Origin: DASVAL01 sp035649575
GTDB lineage: Bacteria; Planctomycetota; UBA1135; UBA2386
Length of the DNA stretch: 64,000 nt
Direction: 5' to 3'
Assembly: GCA_035649575.1 (NCBI GenBank)
Contig: DASRJH010000297.1
Coordinates: 25,438 to 89,437, forward strand
Shown here: positions 8,618 to 16,209 of the stretch, in pieces
Position numbering within the stretch: position 1 is the first letter of the stretch
How the letters are laid out: every line of letters begins with the position of its first letter
Program-made: the position numbers and the translations under genes
The notes under the pieces: model-generated
Told to the model about the DNA's origin: nothing
Seen by the model: the letters and a program-made list of their open reading frames with translations, nothing else
Databases searched by the model: none

Positions 8618-10090
8618 ATGGTGGATGCACTCACCACGCGCGACGCATTGCGGTCGCTGCTCCTCTACCTCGACTCGCGCGTGCGCCGCGAGCAGTTGGA
8701 GACCTGGTTCCGGTCGCTCGACGTCCTCCGGATCGAGGACAGTGAGATCGAGCTCTCGGTCACGAGCCAGTTCGTGCGCGACTGGCTCCTGAAGAACTAC
8801 ATGACTCTTTTGCAGGATGCAGTGCGCTCTCTGGGCGAGGAAAAGCGTCGCATCGTGCTGACGCAGCGACAGGAGGATGGCTGGGACAGCCTGGGGTTCT
8901 TCCAGCCGACTCCGTTGTCGGAGGAGATCGACGAGTTCTTCCGGACCAGTGCCCCTGTCGCCACGGCCGCGGCCACCCCCCACGCGCCGAACTCGCATCC
9001 GATGCCCTCGCACCCGTCGCCCTCGCACTTGGGACACACGCCGGTCCGCCGGCGGCCGGGAACCCTGCTCAACCCGAACTACACGTTCGATCGGTTCGTG
9101 GTTGGTTCGTGCAACCGTCTTGCCCACGCTTCGGCGCTTGCCATCGGGGAGAACCCGGGTCACGCATACAACCCGCTGTTCGTGCACGGCAACGTCGGCC
9201 TCGGCAAGTCACACTTGCTGCAGGCCATCTGCCACACGGTGCTCAAGCGCTCCCCGAACGCCCGCGTGCTCTACATGAGCTGCGAAGACTTCGCGAATGC
9301 GTTCATCCACGCGCTCCAGACGAAGACCGCCGACGGCTTCCGCGACTACTATCGGCAGGCAGACGTGCTCGTGATCGACGACGTCCAGTTCCTCGCCCAC
9401 AAGGAGAAGTGCCAGGAAGAGTTCTTCCACACCTTCAACGCGCTGTACGACAGTCAGCGACAGATCGTGTTGTCCTCGGACCGGCGGCCCGCCGACATCC
9501 CGACGATCGAAGGGAGGATCGAATCGCGCTTTCAATGGGGCCTGGTGGCCGAGGTCGAGGCCCCGTGTTTCGAGACCCGCGCCGCCATCGTGCGGCGCAA
9601 GGCGAAGGGGCGCGGCGTCGAGTTGCCCGAGGAGGTCGCCTTGCTGCTCGCCGAACGCGTCACGTCGAACATCCGCGAGTTGGAGGGTGCCGTGATCAAG
9701 GTCATCGGCATCGCTGCGGTCACCGACGAGCCGGTCACGCTGGCCCTCGCCGAGAGTTGTGTGCGAGGCATGCCCGAGCGCCATGCGCAGGTGACGGCCG
9801 ACGACGTGATGATGTTGATCACGACCGAGTTCGCGATCAACTCGCGCGAGCTGGTGGGAAAGAGCCGGACGCAGACCGTCAGCGTGCCTCGACAGATCGC
9901 GATGTTCCTGCTGCGCGAGCACACCGAGCTCTCACTCGACGATGTCGGCCGCCTCTACGGCAACCGGGACCACACCACGGTCCTCTACGCGGTCACCAGG
10001 GTCAAAGAACGGATCCTGAAGGACCGCATGTTCAAGGAACTGATGGACGGGCTCAGCAATCGCTTGCTCACGCGCAGCGTTCGCAGCTGA
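8618..10090 (+). CDS. dnaA: Chromosomal replication initiator protein DnaA
   Basis: The 490-residue product has the full DnaA layout: an N-terminal interaction domain (about 1-90), a Pro/His/Ser-rich linker to about 145, an AAA+ domain and a C-terminal DNA-binding domain. NPLFVHGNVGLGKSHLLQA near residue 185 is Walker A, VLVIDDVQFL near 250 is Walker B, and the box-binding signature LYGNRDHTTV lies near residue 445. DnaA-ATP opens oriC and regulates genes with DnaA boxes. Its last codons and stop lie inside a 107-bp tandem duplication. dnaN follows after an unusually long 757-bp gap. Confidence 0.97.
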   Translation: MVDALTTRDALRSLLLYLDSRVRREQLETWFRSLDVLRIEDSEIELSVTSQFVRDWLLKNYMTLLQDAVRSLGEEKRRIVLTQRQEDGWDSLGFFQPTPLSEEIDEFFRTSAPVATAAATPHAPNSHPMPSHPSPSHLGHTPVRRRPGTLLNPNYTFDRFVVGSCNRLAHASALAIGENPGHAYNPLFVHGNVGLGKSHLLQAICHTVLKRSPNARVLYMSCEDFANAFIHALQTKTADGFRDYYRQADVLVIDDVQFLAHKEKCQEEFFHTFNALYDSQRQIVLSSDRRPADIPTIEGRIESRFQWGLVAEVEAPCFETRAAIVRRKAKGRGVELPEEVALLLAERVTSNIRELEGAVIKVIGIAAVTDEPVTLALAESCVRGMPERHAQVTADDVMMLITTEFAINSRELVGKSRTQTVSVPRQIAMFLLREHTELSLDDVGRLYGNRDHTTVLYAVTRVKERILKDRMFKELMDGLSNRLLTRSVRS

Positions 10091-10180
10091 CGCTGCTCAG
10101 TAGTGCTGGCGACGCCGCAACGCGGGGATGCAACGACGGCCAAGAACCCAACCAGCCCCGCTGCGGCGTCGGGTGCGTGA
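10074..10180 (+). repeat. First unit of a 107-bp tandem duplication covering the dnaA 3' end
   Basis: Bases 10074-10180 recur immediately as 10181-10287 with about four substitutions. This unit includes the last six dnaA codons with the stop, and one copy of the dispersed hairpin element. The near identity suggests a recent event. Confidence 0.93.
10111..10170 (+). repeat. Dispersed hairpin element, copy 1
   Basis: Left arm 10111-10127 (GACGCCGCAACGCGGGG), loop of 28 nt, right arm 10156-10170 (CCCCGCTGCGGCGTC). The arms pair over 15 bp with a two-base AC bulge in the left arm. It begins 21 bases after the dnaA stop. Confidence 0.9.
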
Positions 10181-10287
10181 GCAGCGTTCGCAGCTGACGC
10201 TGCTCAGTAGTGCTGGCGACGCCGCAACGCGGGGACGCAGCGACGGCCAAGAACCCAACCAGCCCCGCTGCGGCGCAGGGTGCGTGA
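10181..10287 (+). repeat. Second unit of the 107-bp tandem duplication
   Basis: This unit repeats 10074-10180, carrying a non-functional duplicate of the dnaA C-terminal codons and stop followed by a second hairpin element. Differences from unit 1 lie in the loop (two transitions) and at the foot of the right arm. Confidence 0.93.
10218..10275 (+). repeat. Dispersed hairpin element, copy 2
   Basis: Same left arm at 10218-10234, a 28-nt loop, and right arm CCCCGCTGCGGCG at 10263-10275. The three bases that would close the stem foot have changed on the right side only, so this copy pairs slightly less well than copy 1. Confidence 0.9.
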
Positions 10288-10683
10288 CTTGCTCGGCCGA
10301 CGAAGCGTCAACAGCACGCGCGTACGGCAGCTCTGACGCGCGACGGTTTTCTCGCGAGATCGTCTACTTCGTCGAGCCTCGATTCGACGGTGGTGCTTCG
10401 CGGCTGCGCGTTCTTTTGACCGGTAGCGCTCGGGTGTTCGTGCGAGTGGCACGCGCGGGGTTTGCCGATGTCGCGAGATCCGTGCAAAGGTATGGGGGCC
10501 TCACTGGAAGACCTGATGACTCCCGTGGGAGGTTTTTCGCTCGGTCGGGACCGGGCCCGGACTCGTCGCGAATGGACTTGGGGATGTTCGACTTTCGGGG
10601 GCTTTCCCAGCCGTTTTTCCAGGTTCCGCGAACTTCCCCGCGACCCGCTTTCTGCTTCGATCTGCAGGCTCCGAGTGGCTAAC

Positions 10684-10692
10684 CTATCCACA
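10684..10692 (+). promoter_or_regulatory. Candidate DnaA box upstream of dnaN
   Basis: CTATCCACA differs from the classical TTATCCACA only at the first base. It lies 164 bp before the dnaN ATG and about 35 bp before a TTTAAT -10-like element. Confidence 0.5.
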
Positions 10693-10726
10693 CTCGTGAC
10701 GGTACGGATGACTTCGACGACGAGGT

Positions 10727-10732
10727 TTTAAT
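10727..10732 (+). promoter_or_regulatory. Possible -10 element of the dnaN promoter
   Basis: TTTAAT matches five of six TATAAT positions in the most AT-rich patch of the gap. No good -35 is correctly spaced, so the call is tentative. It would leave a leader of about 110 nt. Confidence 0.3.
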
Positions 10733-10847
10733 CTCTAGTACTACTTCTTCGTTCGCGGCTGGGTGCAGGGATCATGAGCTCCCCGACAGCACTCGAACAT
10801 CCACTGACCACCACCGCGATCGTCTCCCGAGACCTGCTCCTACGACG

Positions 10848-11942
10848 ATGAAGATCCTCTGTGACCGCACGGCTCTGCAAGAGGCTGTCAGTGTGGTTTC
10901 TTCGGTAGTGCCCCTGAAGACCACGAAGCAGATCCTCCAGAATCTGCTGGTGAAGGCCGACGGCGAAGGGATCACCCTGTTCGCGACGGATCTCGAGATG
11001 GCCGCCAGAGTCCGTCTGGACACGGTCAAGGTCTCGCGCAAGGGCAGCGCCCTGCTGCCGGCTCGGGAGACGGCAGCGCTGTTGCGCGAGCTCAGCGACC
11101 CTACGGTGACCCTCGAGAGCACCGACCAACGCTCGCGCATCGAGAGCGGCGGTGGATCCTTCGTGCTGCTTGGCGAGGATCCCGAGCAGTATCCCGAGGA
11201 GACGCAGGTGAAGTCCGGCAAGCGGATCGAGATCTCGAGCCATCACCTGCTCAGGATGATCCAGGAGACCGTATTCGCGGCGGCGCGCGAAGAGACGCGC
11301 TACGCGATCAACGGCGTCCTGATCGACTCGGCCGCCGGTTGTCTGCGCATGGTCGCTACGGACGGGCGGCGTCTGTCGATCAGCTACCAGAACACCGACG
11401 CGAAGACCGAGTTCAAGGTGGTCGTGCCACTGCGCGCGCTCAATACCCTGGCGAGGGCCATCCCCGAGGGCAAGAAGGAACCGATGACCATCGACGTGGG
11501 CGAGAAGCAGGTCATCTTCACGATCGGCGGCGTCCAGCTCGTGAGCCAGCTGCTCGAGACACGCTTTCCCGACTACGAAGGCGTGCTGCCGAAGTCCGCG
11601 GAGACCACGCTCGAAGTACCGAAGGCCGTGCTCGAGAGTGCCCTGCGCCGCGCCGCGATCCTGTCGGCGAGCGAGATGCGCATGGTGCGCTTCGAAGTGG
11701 GCGAGCAGTCGCTGCGACTGACCGCCGAGAGTTCAGCTCGCGGCCGCGCCGACGTGACCATTGAAGCCGTCGTGAAGGGCGCGGGCGGCAGCATCAACCT
11801 GAACCCAGACTACATCCTCGAGGCGCTGCGCGTCTGCCAGCTCGAACAGGTGCGGCTCGACATGACCGACGATTCGATGCCGGCGAAGTTCACTCTCGGC
11901 GAGTCGTTCACCTACGTGGTGATGCCCATCAGTGGTACCTGA
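10848..11942 (+). CDS. dnaN: DNA polymerase III beta subunit (sliding clamp)
   Basis: The 364-residue protein has the standard clamp length and start (MKILCDRTALQEAVSVVS). YAINGVLID near residue 145 followed by ATDGRRLSIS near residue 170 is the conserved domain II entry. The C-terminus YVVMPISGT matches the usual VMPMR-type end. Two molecules form a ring on DNA that tethers polymerases and repair proteins. It overlaps the DciA-like gene by 11 bases and heads a dnaN-dciA-gyrB unit. Confidence 0.97.
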   Translation: MKILCDRTALQEAVSVVSSVVPLKTTKQILQNLLVKADGEGITLFATDLEMAARVRLDTVKVSRKGSALLPARETAALLRELSDPTVTLESTDQRSRIESGGGSFVLLGEDPEQYPEETQVKSGKRIEISSHHLLRMIQETVFAAAREETRYAINGVLIDSAAGCLRMVATDGRRLSISYQNTDAKTEFKVVVPLRALNTLARAIPEGKKEPMTIDVGEKQVIFTIGGVQLVSQLLETRFPDYEGVLPKSAETTLEVPKAVLESALRRAAILSASEMRMVRFEVGEQSLRLTAESSARGRADVTIEAVVKGAGGSINLNPDYILEALRVCQLEQVRLDMTDDSMPAKFTLGESFTYVVMPISGT

Positions 11943-12267
11943 AGCCAGCGTACGAACGGTTGCCGTGGCCGAACCACAACCAGCGGGCGACTTCCTGCGC
12001 GACATCCTCAAGCAGGCTGGGCGCAGCAAGAGTCGCAAGTGCTACAACGAGGCGCTCGACCAGATCCTGAGTCCAACCTTGCGACCGCACTGCCAGATCG
12101 CCGGCCTCCGCGCCGGCAGGCTCGTGCTCGAAGTCGATTCGGCGCCGCTGTTCGCCGAGCTGGCGGGCTTCCGGCGCGACGAGATCCGGCTCGCCATCAA
12201 CCAACTCCTTCCTCAACAACCGATCGCCCAGTTGACGTTCCGGCTGGGAGGCACGGGACATGTCTAG
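11932..12267 (+). CDS. DUF721/DciA-like protein
   Basis: This 111-residue protein has the short DUF721 fold: a basic helix (DILKQAGRSKSRKCYNEAL), then IAGLRAGRLVLEVDSAPLFA and an RRDEIRLAINQLL-like helix. DciA proteins load or stimulate the replicative helicase DnaB in bacteria lacking DnaC/DnaI. Its position between dnaN and gyrB is the usual one for this family. The start could be the GTG at 11932 or at 11965. It overlaps gyrB by 8 bases. Confidence 0.8.
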   Translation: MVPEASVRTVAVAEPQPAGDFLRDILKQAGRSKSRKCYNEALDQILSPTLRPHCQIAGLRAGRLVLEVDSAPLFAELAGFRRDEIRLAINQLLPQQPIAQLTFRLGGTGHV

Positions 12268-14722
12268 CCAGAAACCGACCGAAGCCGAACCCCGGTACGA
12301 CGCCAGTTCCATCAAGGTCCTCGAGGGCCTCGACGCGGTGCGGACACGCCCCGCGATGTACATCGGCGACACCGGGCAGCGGGGGCTGCACCAGCTCGTC
12401 TGGGAAGTCGTCGACAACTCGGTCGACGAGGCGCTGGCGGGCCGCGCGACGCGGATCGACGTGCGCGTGCACAAGGACGGCACCGTGTCCGTGAAGGACA
12501 ACGGCCGCGGCATTCCCGTGGACATGCACGAGAGCGGCAAACCCGCGCTCGAAGTGATCCTGACCAAGCTGCACTCGGGCGGCAAGTTCGACAAGGGCAG
12601 CTACAAGGTGTCGGGTGGTCTGCACGGCGTCGGCGTCAGCTGCGTGTGCGCGCTCGCCGAGGTGCTCGACGTCGAGGTCTACCGCGACGGCAAGATCTAC
12701 CGCCAGACCTACATGCGTGGCCAGAAGGCCAGCGAGCTCAAGGTCATCGGCAAGGCCGATGGCACCGGCACCATGCTGCGGTTCAAGGCTGATCCGACGA
12801 TCATGGAGGCGACGGAGTTCTCGTACGAGATCCTGCGCAAGCGCCTGCGCGAGCTCGCGTATCTGATGGGGTCGATGCGGCTGCGCATCACCTTGTTCGA
12901 CGAGCGCACCGACACCGGGGAAGAGTTCCTGTTCCCCGACGGGCTCGTCGAGTTCGTGAAGGACCTGAACCGCGGCAAGAGCGCTTTGCACAAGGACGTC
13001 ATCTACTTCCGCCGCGAGGTGCCGTCGGCCGAGGATGCCACGAAGGTCTACGAGGTCGAGATCGCGCTGCAGTACAGCGACGCGTATCACGAGAACGTGT
13101 TCTCGTTCGTGAACAACATCAACACGATCGAAGGCGGCACGCACCTGGTCGGCTTCCGCACGGCGCTGACGCGCGCGCTCAACAACTGGGCGCGGCTCGA
13201 GAAGGTGCTCAAGGAGAAGGACCCGGTGCCGACCGGCGAGGACTTCCGCGAGGGGCTCGCGGCGATCATCTCGATCAAGGTCCCCGACCCGCAGTTCGAG
13301 AGCCAGACCAAGATCAAGCTCGGCAACCGCGAAGCGCAGTCGATCGTCGAGACCGTCGTCGGCGACGGCATCCGCACCTACTTCGAGGAGAACCCGAGCA
13401 GCGCGAAGATCATCTTCGGCAAGGCGATCGACGCGCTGCGGGCCCGCGAGGCCGCGCGCAAGGCGCGCGACCTCGTGCGCCGCAAGTCCGCGCTCGAGGG
13501 CGGTGGCCTGCCCGCGAAGCTCTCGGACTGCCAGAAGGGGACGCCGCGCGACGAAGCCGAGCTGTTCCTCGTCGAAGGTGATTCGGCAGGCGGCACGGCC
13601 AAGCAGGGGCGGATGAGCCACCAGGCGATCCTGCCGTTGCGCGGCAAGATCCTGAACGTCGAGAAGGCCTCCGCCGAGAACCTGCTCGAGCACGAGGAGA
13701 TCCAGACGATCGTCAGCGCGATCGGCACCGGCTTCCTGACCGACGAGTTCGAGCCCGAGCGCCTGCGCTACGGGAAGATCATCGTGATGACGGACGCCGA
13801 CGTCGACGGCTCGCACATCCGCACGCTGTTGCTGACGTTCTTCTATCGCAAGATGCCCGAGCTCGTCGCGCGCGGTCACATCTACGTCGCGCAGCCGCCG
13901 CTCTACGGCATCAAGAAGGGCAAGACCGAGCGCTTCGCCATCACCGAGGACGACAAGCTCAACCTGATGGCCGAGATGGGGCTCGGCACGACGACGCTCG
14001 AGCACGAGAGCGGCAAGCAGTGGCGCGGCCGCGACCTTCGCAATCTGATGGACAAGGTCGTGAAGGTGCGCGACCTGCACAAGCGCATGCCGGCCGACGG
14101 CCGGGTGCCGTTCGACGACTACCTGGCCGCGGCGACCGTGCCCGACCGCGAGCTGCCGGCGAACTACATGGTGCTCGGCGGCAAGGGCCGGTTCCTCGAC
14201 ACCGAGGAGCAGCTGACTGCCGAGCTCGAGAACCTCACGCAGCAGAAGGGCCGCGAGCTCGTGCTCTACGAAGGCCCCGATTCCCCGTGCCGGCGCGAAG
14301 ACGCCGACGTCGAGGTCTACGTGCTGCATCTCGCGCACGAGGTGCAGGCCTTGATGCGCCAGATCGATGCATTCGGCACGCCCGTCGACTGGCCGAACGC
14401 GCAGAAGGGTTCCTGGCGCATCATCGCCGGCAACGAGGCCGCGAGCGTGACTGCGGGCAGCCTGTTCGACGCGATCACGACGATCGAGAGGACCTGCGAG
14501 AAGGACCTCGTCATCCAGCGCTACAAGGGGCTCGGCGAGATGGAGGCCGCGCAGTTGTTCGAGTCGACGATGGATCCTGCGCGCCGCATGCTGCGCCGCG
14601 TGACCGTGAGCGACATGGTCGAGACCGACCGCATCTTCACCGTTCTCATGGGGCAAGAGGTCGAACCGCGCCGCGAGTTCATCGAGAAGCACGCGCTCGA
14701 GGCGACCAACATCGACATCTGA
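12260..14722 (+). CDS. gyrB: DNA gyrase subunit B
   Basis: The 820-residue ATPase subunit of gyrase powers negative supercoiling. LEGLDAVRTRPAMYIGDTG near residue 17 and VVDNSVDEALAG near residue 50 form the GHKL ATP site. LVEGDSAGGTAKQGR near residue 438 and DADVDGSHIRTLLLTF near residue 514 are the Toprim metal motifs, and QRYKGLGEM near residue 754 is the C-terminal signature. An insertion between the Toprim domain and the tail gives the roughly 800-residue length also seen in E. coli. No gyrA follows; its place is taken by an MCE gene. Confidence 0.97.
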   Translation: MSSQKPTEAEPRYDASSIKVLEGLDAVRTRPAMYIGDTGQRGLHQLVWEVVDNSVDEALAGRATRIDVRVHKDGTVSVKDNGRGIPVDMHESGKPALEVILTKLHSGGKFDKGSYKVSGGLHGVGVSCVCALAEVLDVEVYRDGKIYRQTYMRGQKASELKVIGKADGTGTMLRFKADPTIMEATEFSYEILRKRLRELAYLMGSMRLRITLFDERTDTGEEFLFPDGLVEFVKDLNRGKSALHKDVIYFRREVPSAEDATKVYEVEIALQYSDAYHENVFSFVNNINTIEGGTHLVGFRTALTRALNNWARLEKVLKEKDPVPTGEDFREGLAAIISIKVPDPQFESQTKIKLGNREAQSIVETVVGDGIRTYFEENPSSAKIIFGKAIDALRAREAARKARDLVRRKSALEGGGLPAKLSDCQKGTPRDEAELFLVEGDSAGGTAKQGRMSHQAILPLRGKILNVEKASAENLLEHEEIQTIVSAIGTGFLTDEFEPERLRYGKIIVMTDADVDGSHIRTLLLTFFYRKMPELVARGHIYVAQPPLYGIKKGKTERFAITEDDKLNLMAEMGLGTTTLEHESGKQWRGRDLRNLMDKVVKVRDLHKRMPADGRVPFDDYLAAATVPDRELPANYMVLGGKGRFLDTEEQLTAELENLTQQKGRELVLYEGPDSPCRREDADVEVYVLHLAHEVQALMRQIDAFGTPVDWPNAQKGSWRIIAGNEAASVTAGSLFDAITTIERTCEKDLVIQRYKGLGEMEAAQLFESTMDPARRMLRRVTVSDMVETDRIFTVLMGQEVEPRREFIEKHALEATNIDI

Positions 14723-14724
14723 CG

Positions 14725-16209
14725 ATGCATCGCCTGCGCTATCTGGTCGGTTCGGTGACGCTCGTCGCGGCGGTCATCGGCGCCTGGTGGATCGTCAGCA
14801 TGCTGCGCAATCTGGACAACCTGCCCGGGTTGCTGCTGCAGATCGAGTTCCGCGACGTGCGAGGCCTGCGCGCGGGGGGCGACGTGCGGTATCGCGGCGT
14901 CACGGTCGGGACGGTGCGCTCGATCGCGATCGCGAGCGACGGCGGCAAGGCCGTCGCGTACGTGCTGCTCGATCCGACCGGCGCCGCACAGGCGTGCGTG
15001 AACAGCGCGTTCTGGATCGTCACGCCGCGTTTTGGCGGCCTCACCGGTGGGGCCACGGGTCTCGACACGCTCGTGCGCGATGCCTACGTGACGTTCCAGA
15101 CCCCGGCAGAGCGCGGGTCACCGCTCGTGGCCGGCAGCCTGATCGCAGGGCGCGAGAAGCCACCACCTGCCGCCGATCCCGAGACGCTCGAGGACATCGA
15201 GCACGGCGATCTGCTGATGAGCGTGCTCGTGCCCGAGAACCACGGTCTGCGTCCGGGCTCCGCCGTGATCTTCCGCGGCATGCAGTGCGGCGACGTGCGC
15301 GCAGTCGACCTCGCGGCCGACGGCAGATACGTCGAGGTGAAACTGCGCATCGCGCGCAAGCACCGCCAGACCGTGACCGACAGGAGCCAGTTCTGGGTCG
15401 CGCGACCTACCGTGACTGGTGCCTTGTTCACGGGGTTCTCGATCGCCGACGTCAGCGCGCTGCTGTCGCCCTACGTCAGCTACTACGCCGAGCCGGGCCA
15501 GGGTGTTCTCGTCCAGGATGGCTGGCGCGTCGCGGCGTCGTCGTCGCGGCCGAACATCGAAGCGGCCGCTGTGCCCCAGGATGCCCTCAAGCAGACGCCG
15601 GCGAGCTCGCCGCCGGCTCCCGCCGACGACCTCGTGATGGTGCGCATCACCTATGCGGCAGTCGAGCGCGACACCTTGAGCGCCGACGATCCCGTGCATC
15701 GCGAGGGCACGGGCACACTCTTCCTGGACCGCTCGGGTCGCGTGGTCGTAATCACGGCGCGGTCGCTCGTCGATGGCGCCTACACCGTGGACGACGGATG
15801 GGCCGGCGATCCCGAAATCGAGGACGAACAGATCAAGGTGCTGCTCGGCAACGGAACCGTGCTGCGCGCGGGTCGCGTGTGGGTGGATCCGAACGGAGCC
15901 GACCTCGCCGTGCTCTTGCTCGAGGACGCGCCGCACGACCTGCGCGGCACGCCGGCCAAGATGCTGCATCTTGCGGGCGCGATCGCAGCGCCGCCGAGCC
16001 TTGCGATCCGGCGCGCCGGACCCGATGGAGCTGCACTGCCGCCGATGGCGCTCGGCACCGACGTCGTCGTGAACGTCGACGAGGCGCTCGGCGCCGCGGT
16101 CATCGCGGCCGAGCAGGTGATCGGCGTCTACGGCCTCAAGGAGGCGCACGGCAAGGTGCCGACCGTGATCGCGCTCGAGCTGCTGCCCACCGACCTGCGG
16201 CCGAATTGA
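14725..16209 (+). CDS. MCE-domain (MlaD/PqiB-like) lipid-transport protein with a pseudo-HtrA domain
   Basis: The 494-residue product starts with one membrane anchor (about residues 5-22). Two MCE domains follow, each with the GLRAGGDVRYRGVTVG / GLRPGSAVIFRGMQCG pattern (about 33-110 and 168-250). MCE proteins form periplasmic rings that carry lipids between membranes. From about residue 305 the sequence looks like an HtrA-type trypsin fold: GTGTLFLDRSGRVVVITARS, then VWVDPNGADLAVLLLE. The catalytic His position is Ser and the GNSGG serine loop is not seen, so it should be inactive. The start is 2 bp after gyrB. The stop overlaps the transporter gene. Confidence 0.82.
   Translation: MHRLRYLVGSVTLVAAVIGAWWIVSMLRNLDNLPGLLLQIEFRDVRGLRAGGDVRYRGVTVGTVRSIAIASDGGKAVAYVLLDPTGAAQACVNSAFWIVTPRFGGLTGGATGLDTLVRDAYVTFQTPAERGSPLVAGSLIAGREKPPPAADPETLEDIEHGDLLMSVLVPENHGLRPGSAVIFRGMQCGDVRAVDLAADGRYVEVKLRIARKHRQTVTDRSQFWVARPTVTGALFTGFSIADVSALLSPYVSYYAEPGQGVLVQDGWRVAASSSRPNIEAAAVPQDALKQTPASSPPAPADDLVMVRITYAAVERDTLSADDPVHREGTGTLFLDRSGRVVVITARSLVDGAYTVDDGWAGDPEIEDEQIKVLLGNGTVLRAGRVWVDPNGADLAVLLLEDAPHDLRGTPAKMLHLAGAIAAPPSLAIRRAGPDGAALPPMALGTDVVVNVDEALGAAVIAAEQVIGVYGLKEAHGKVPTVIALELLPTDLRPN

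Larger units (their letters stand above)
10288..10847. other. Rest of the dnaA-dnaN intergenic region, possible oriC
   Basis: This 560-bp stretch has no convincing gene. It contains several T-runs in the 10530-10640 part, a DnaA-box-like nonamer at 10684-10692 and a locally AT-richer patch near 10725-10750. Size, position between dnaA and dnaN, and these signals make it the best origin candidate in the window. Confidence 0.45.

Noticed and set aside
10111..10275. Hairpin elements as integron attC sites
   Set aside because: They have extrahelical bases like attC, but neither GTTRRRY nor RYYYAAC core sites occur at the arm ends and no integrase or cassette is present.
12197..14692. Long minus-strand frame opposite gyrB
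   Set aside because: It is the antisense of gyrB, with His/Arg/Glu-rich translation typical of a shadow frame.
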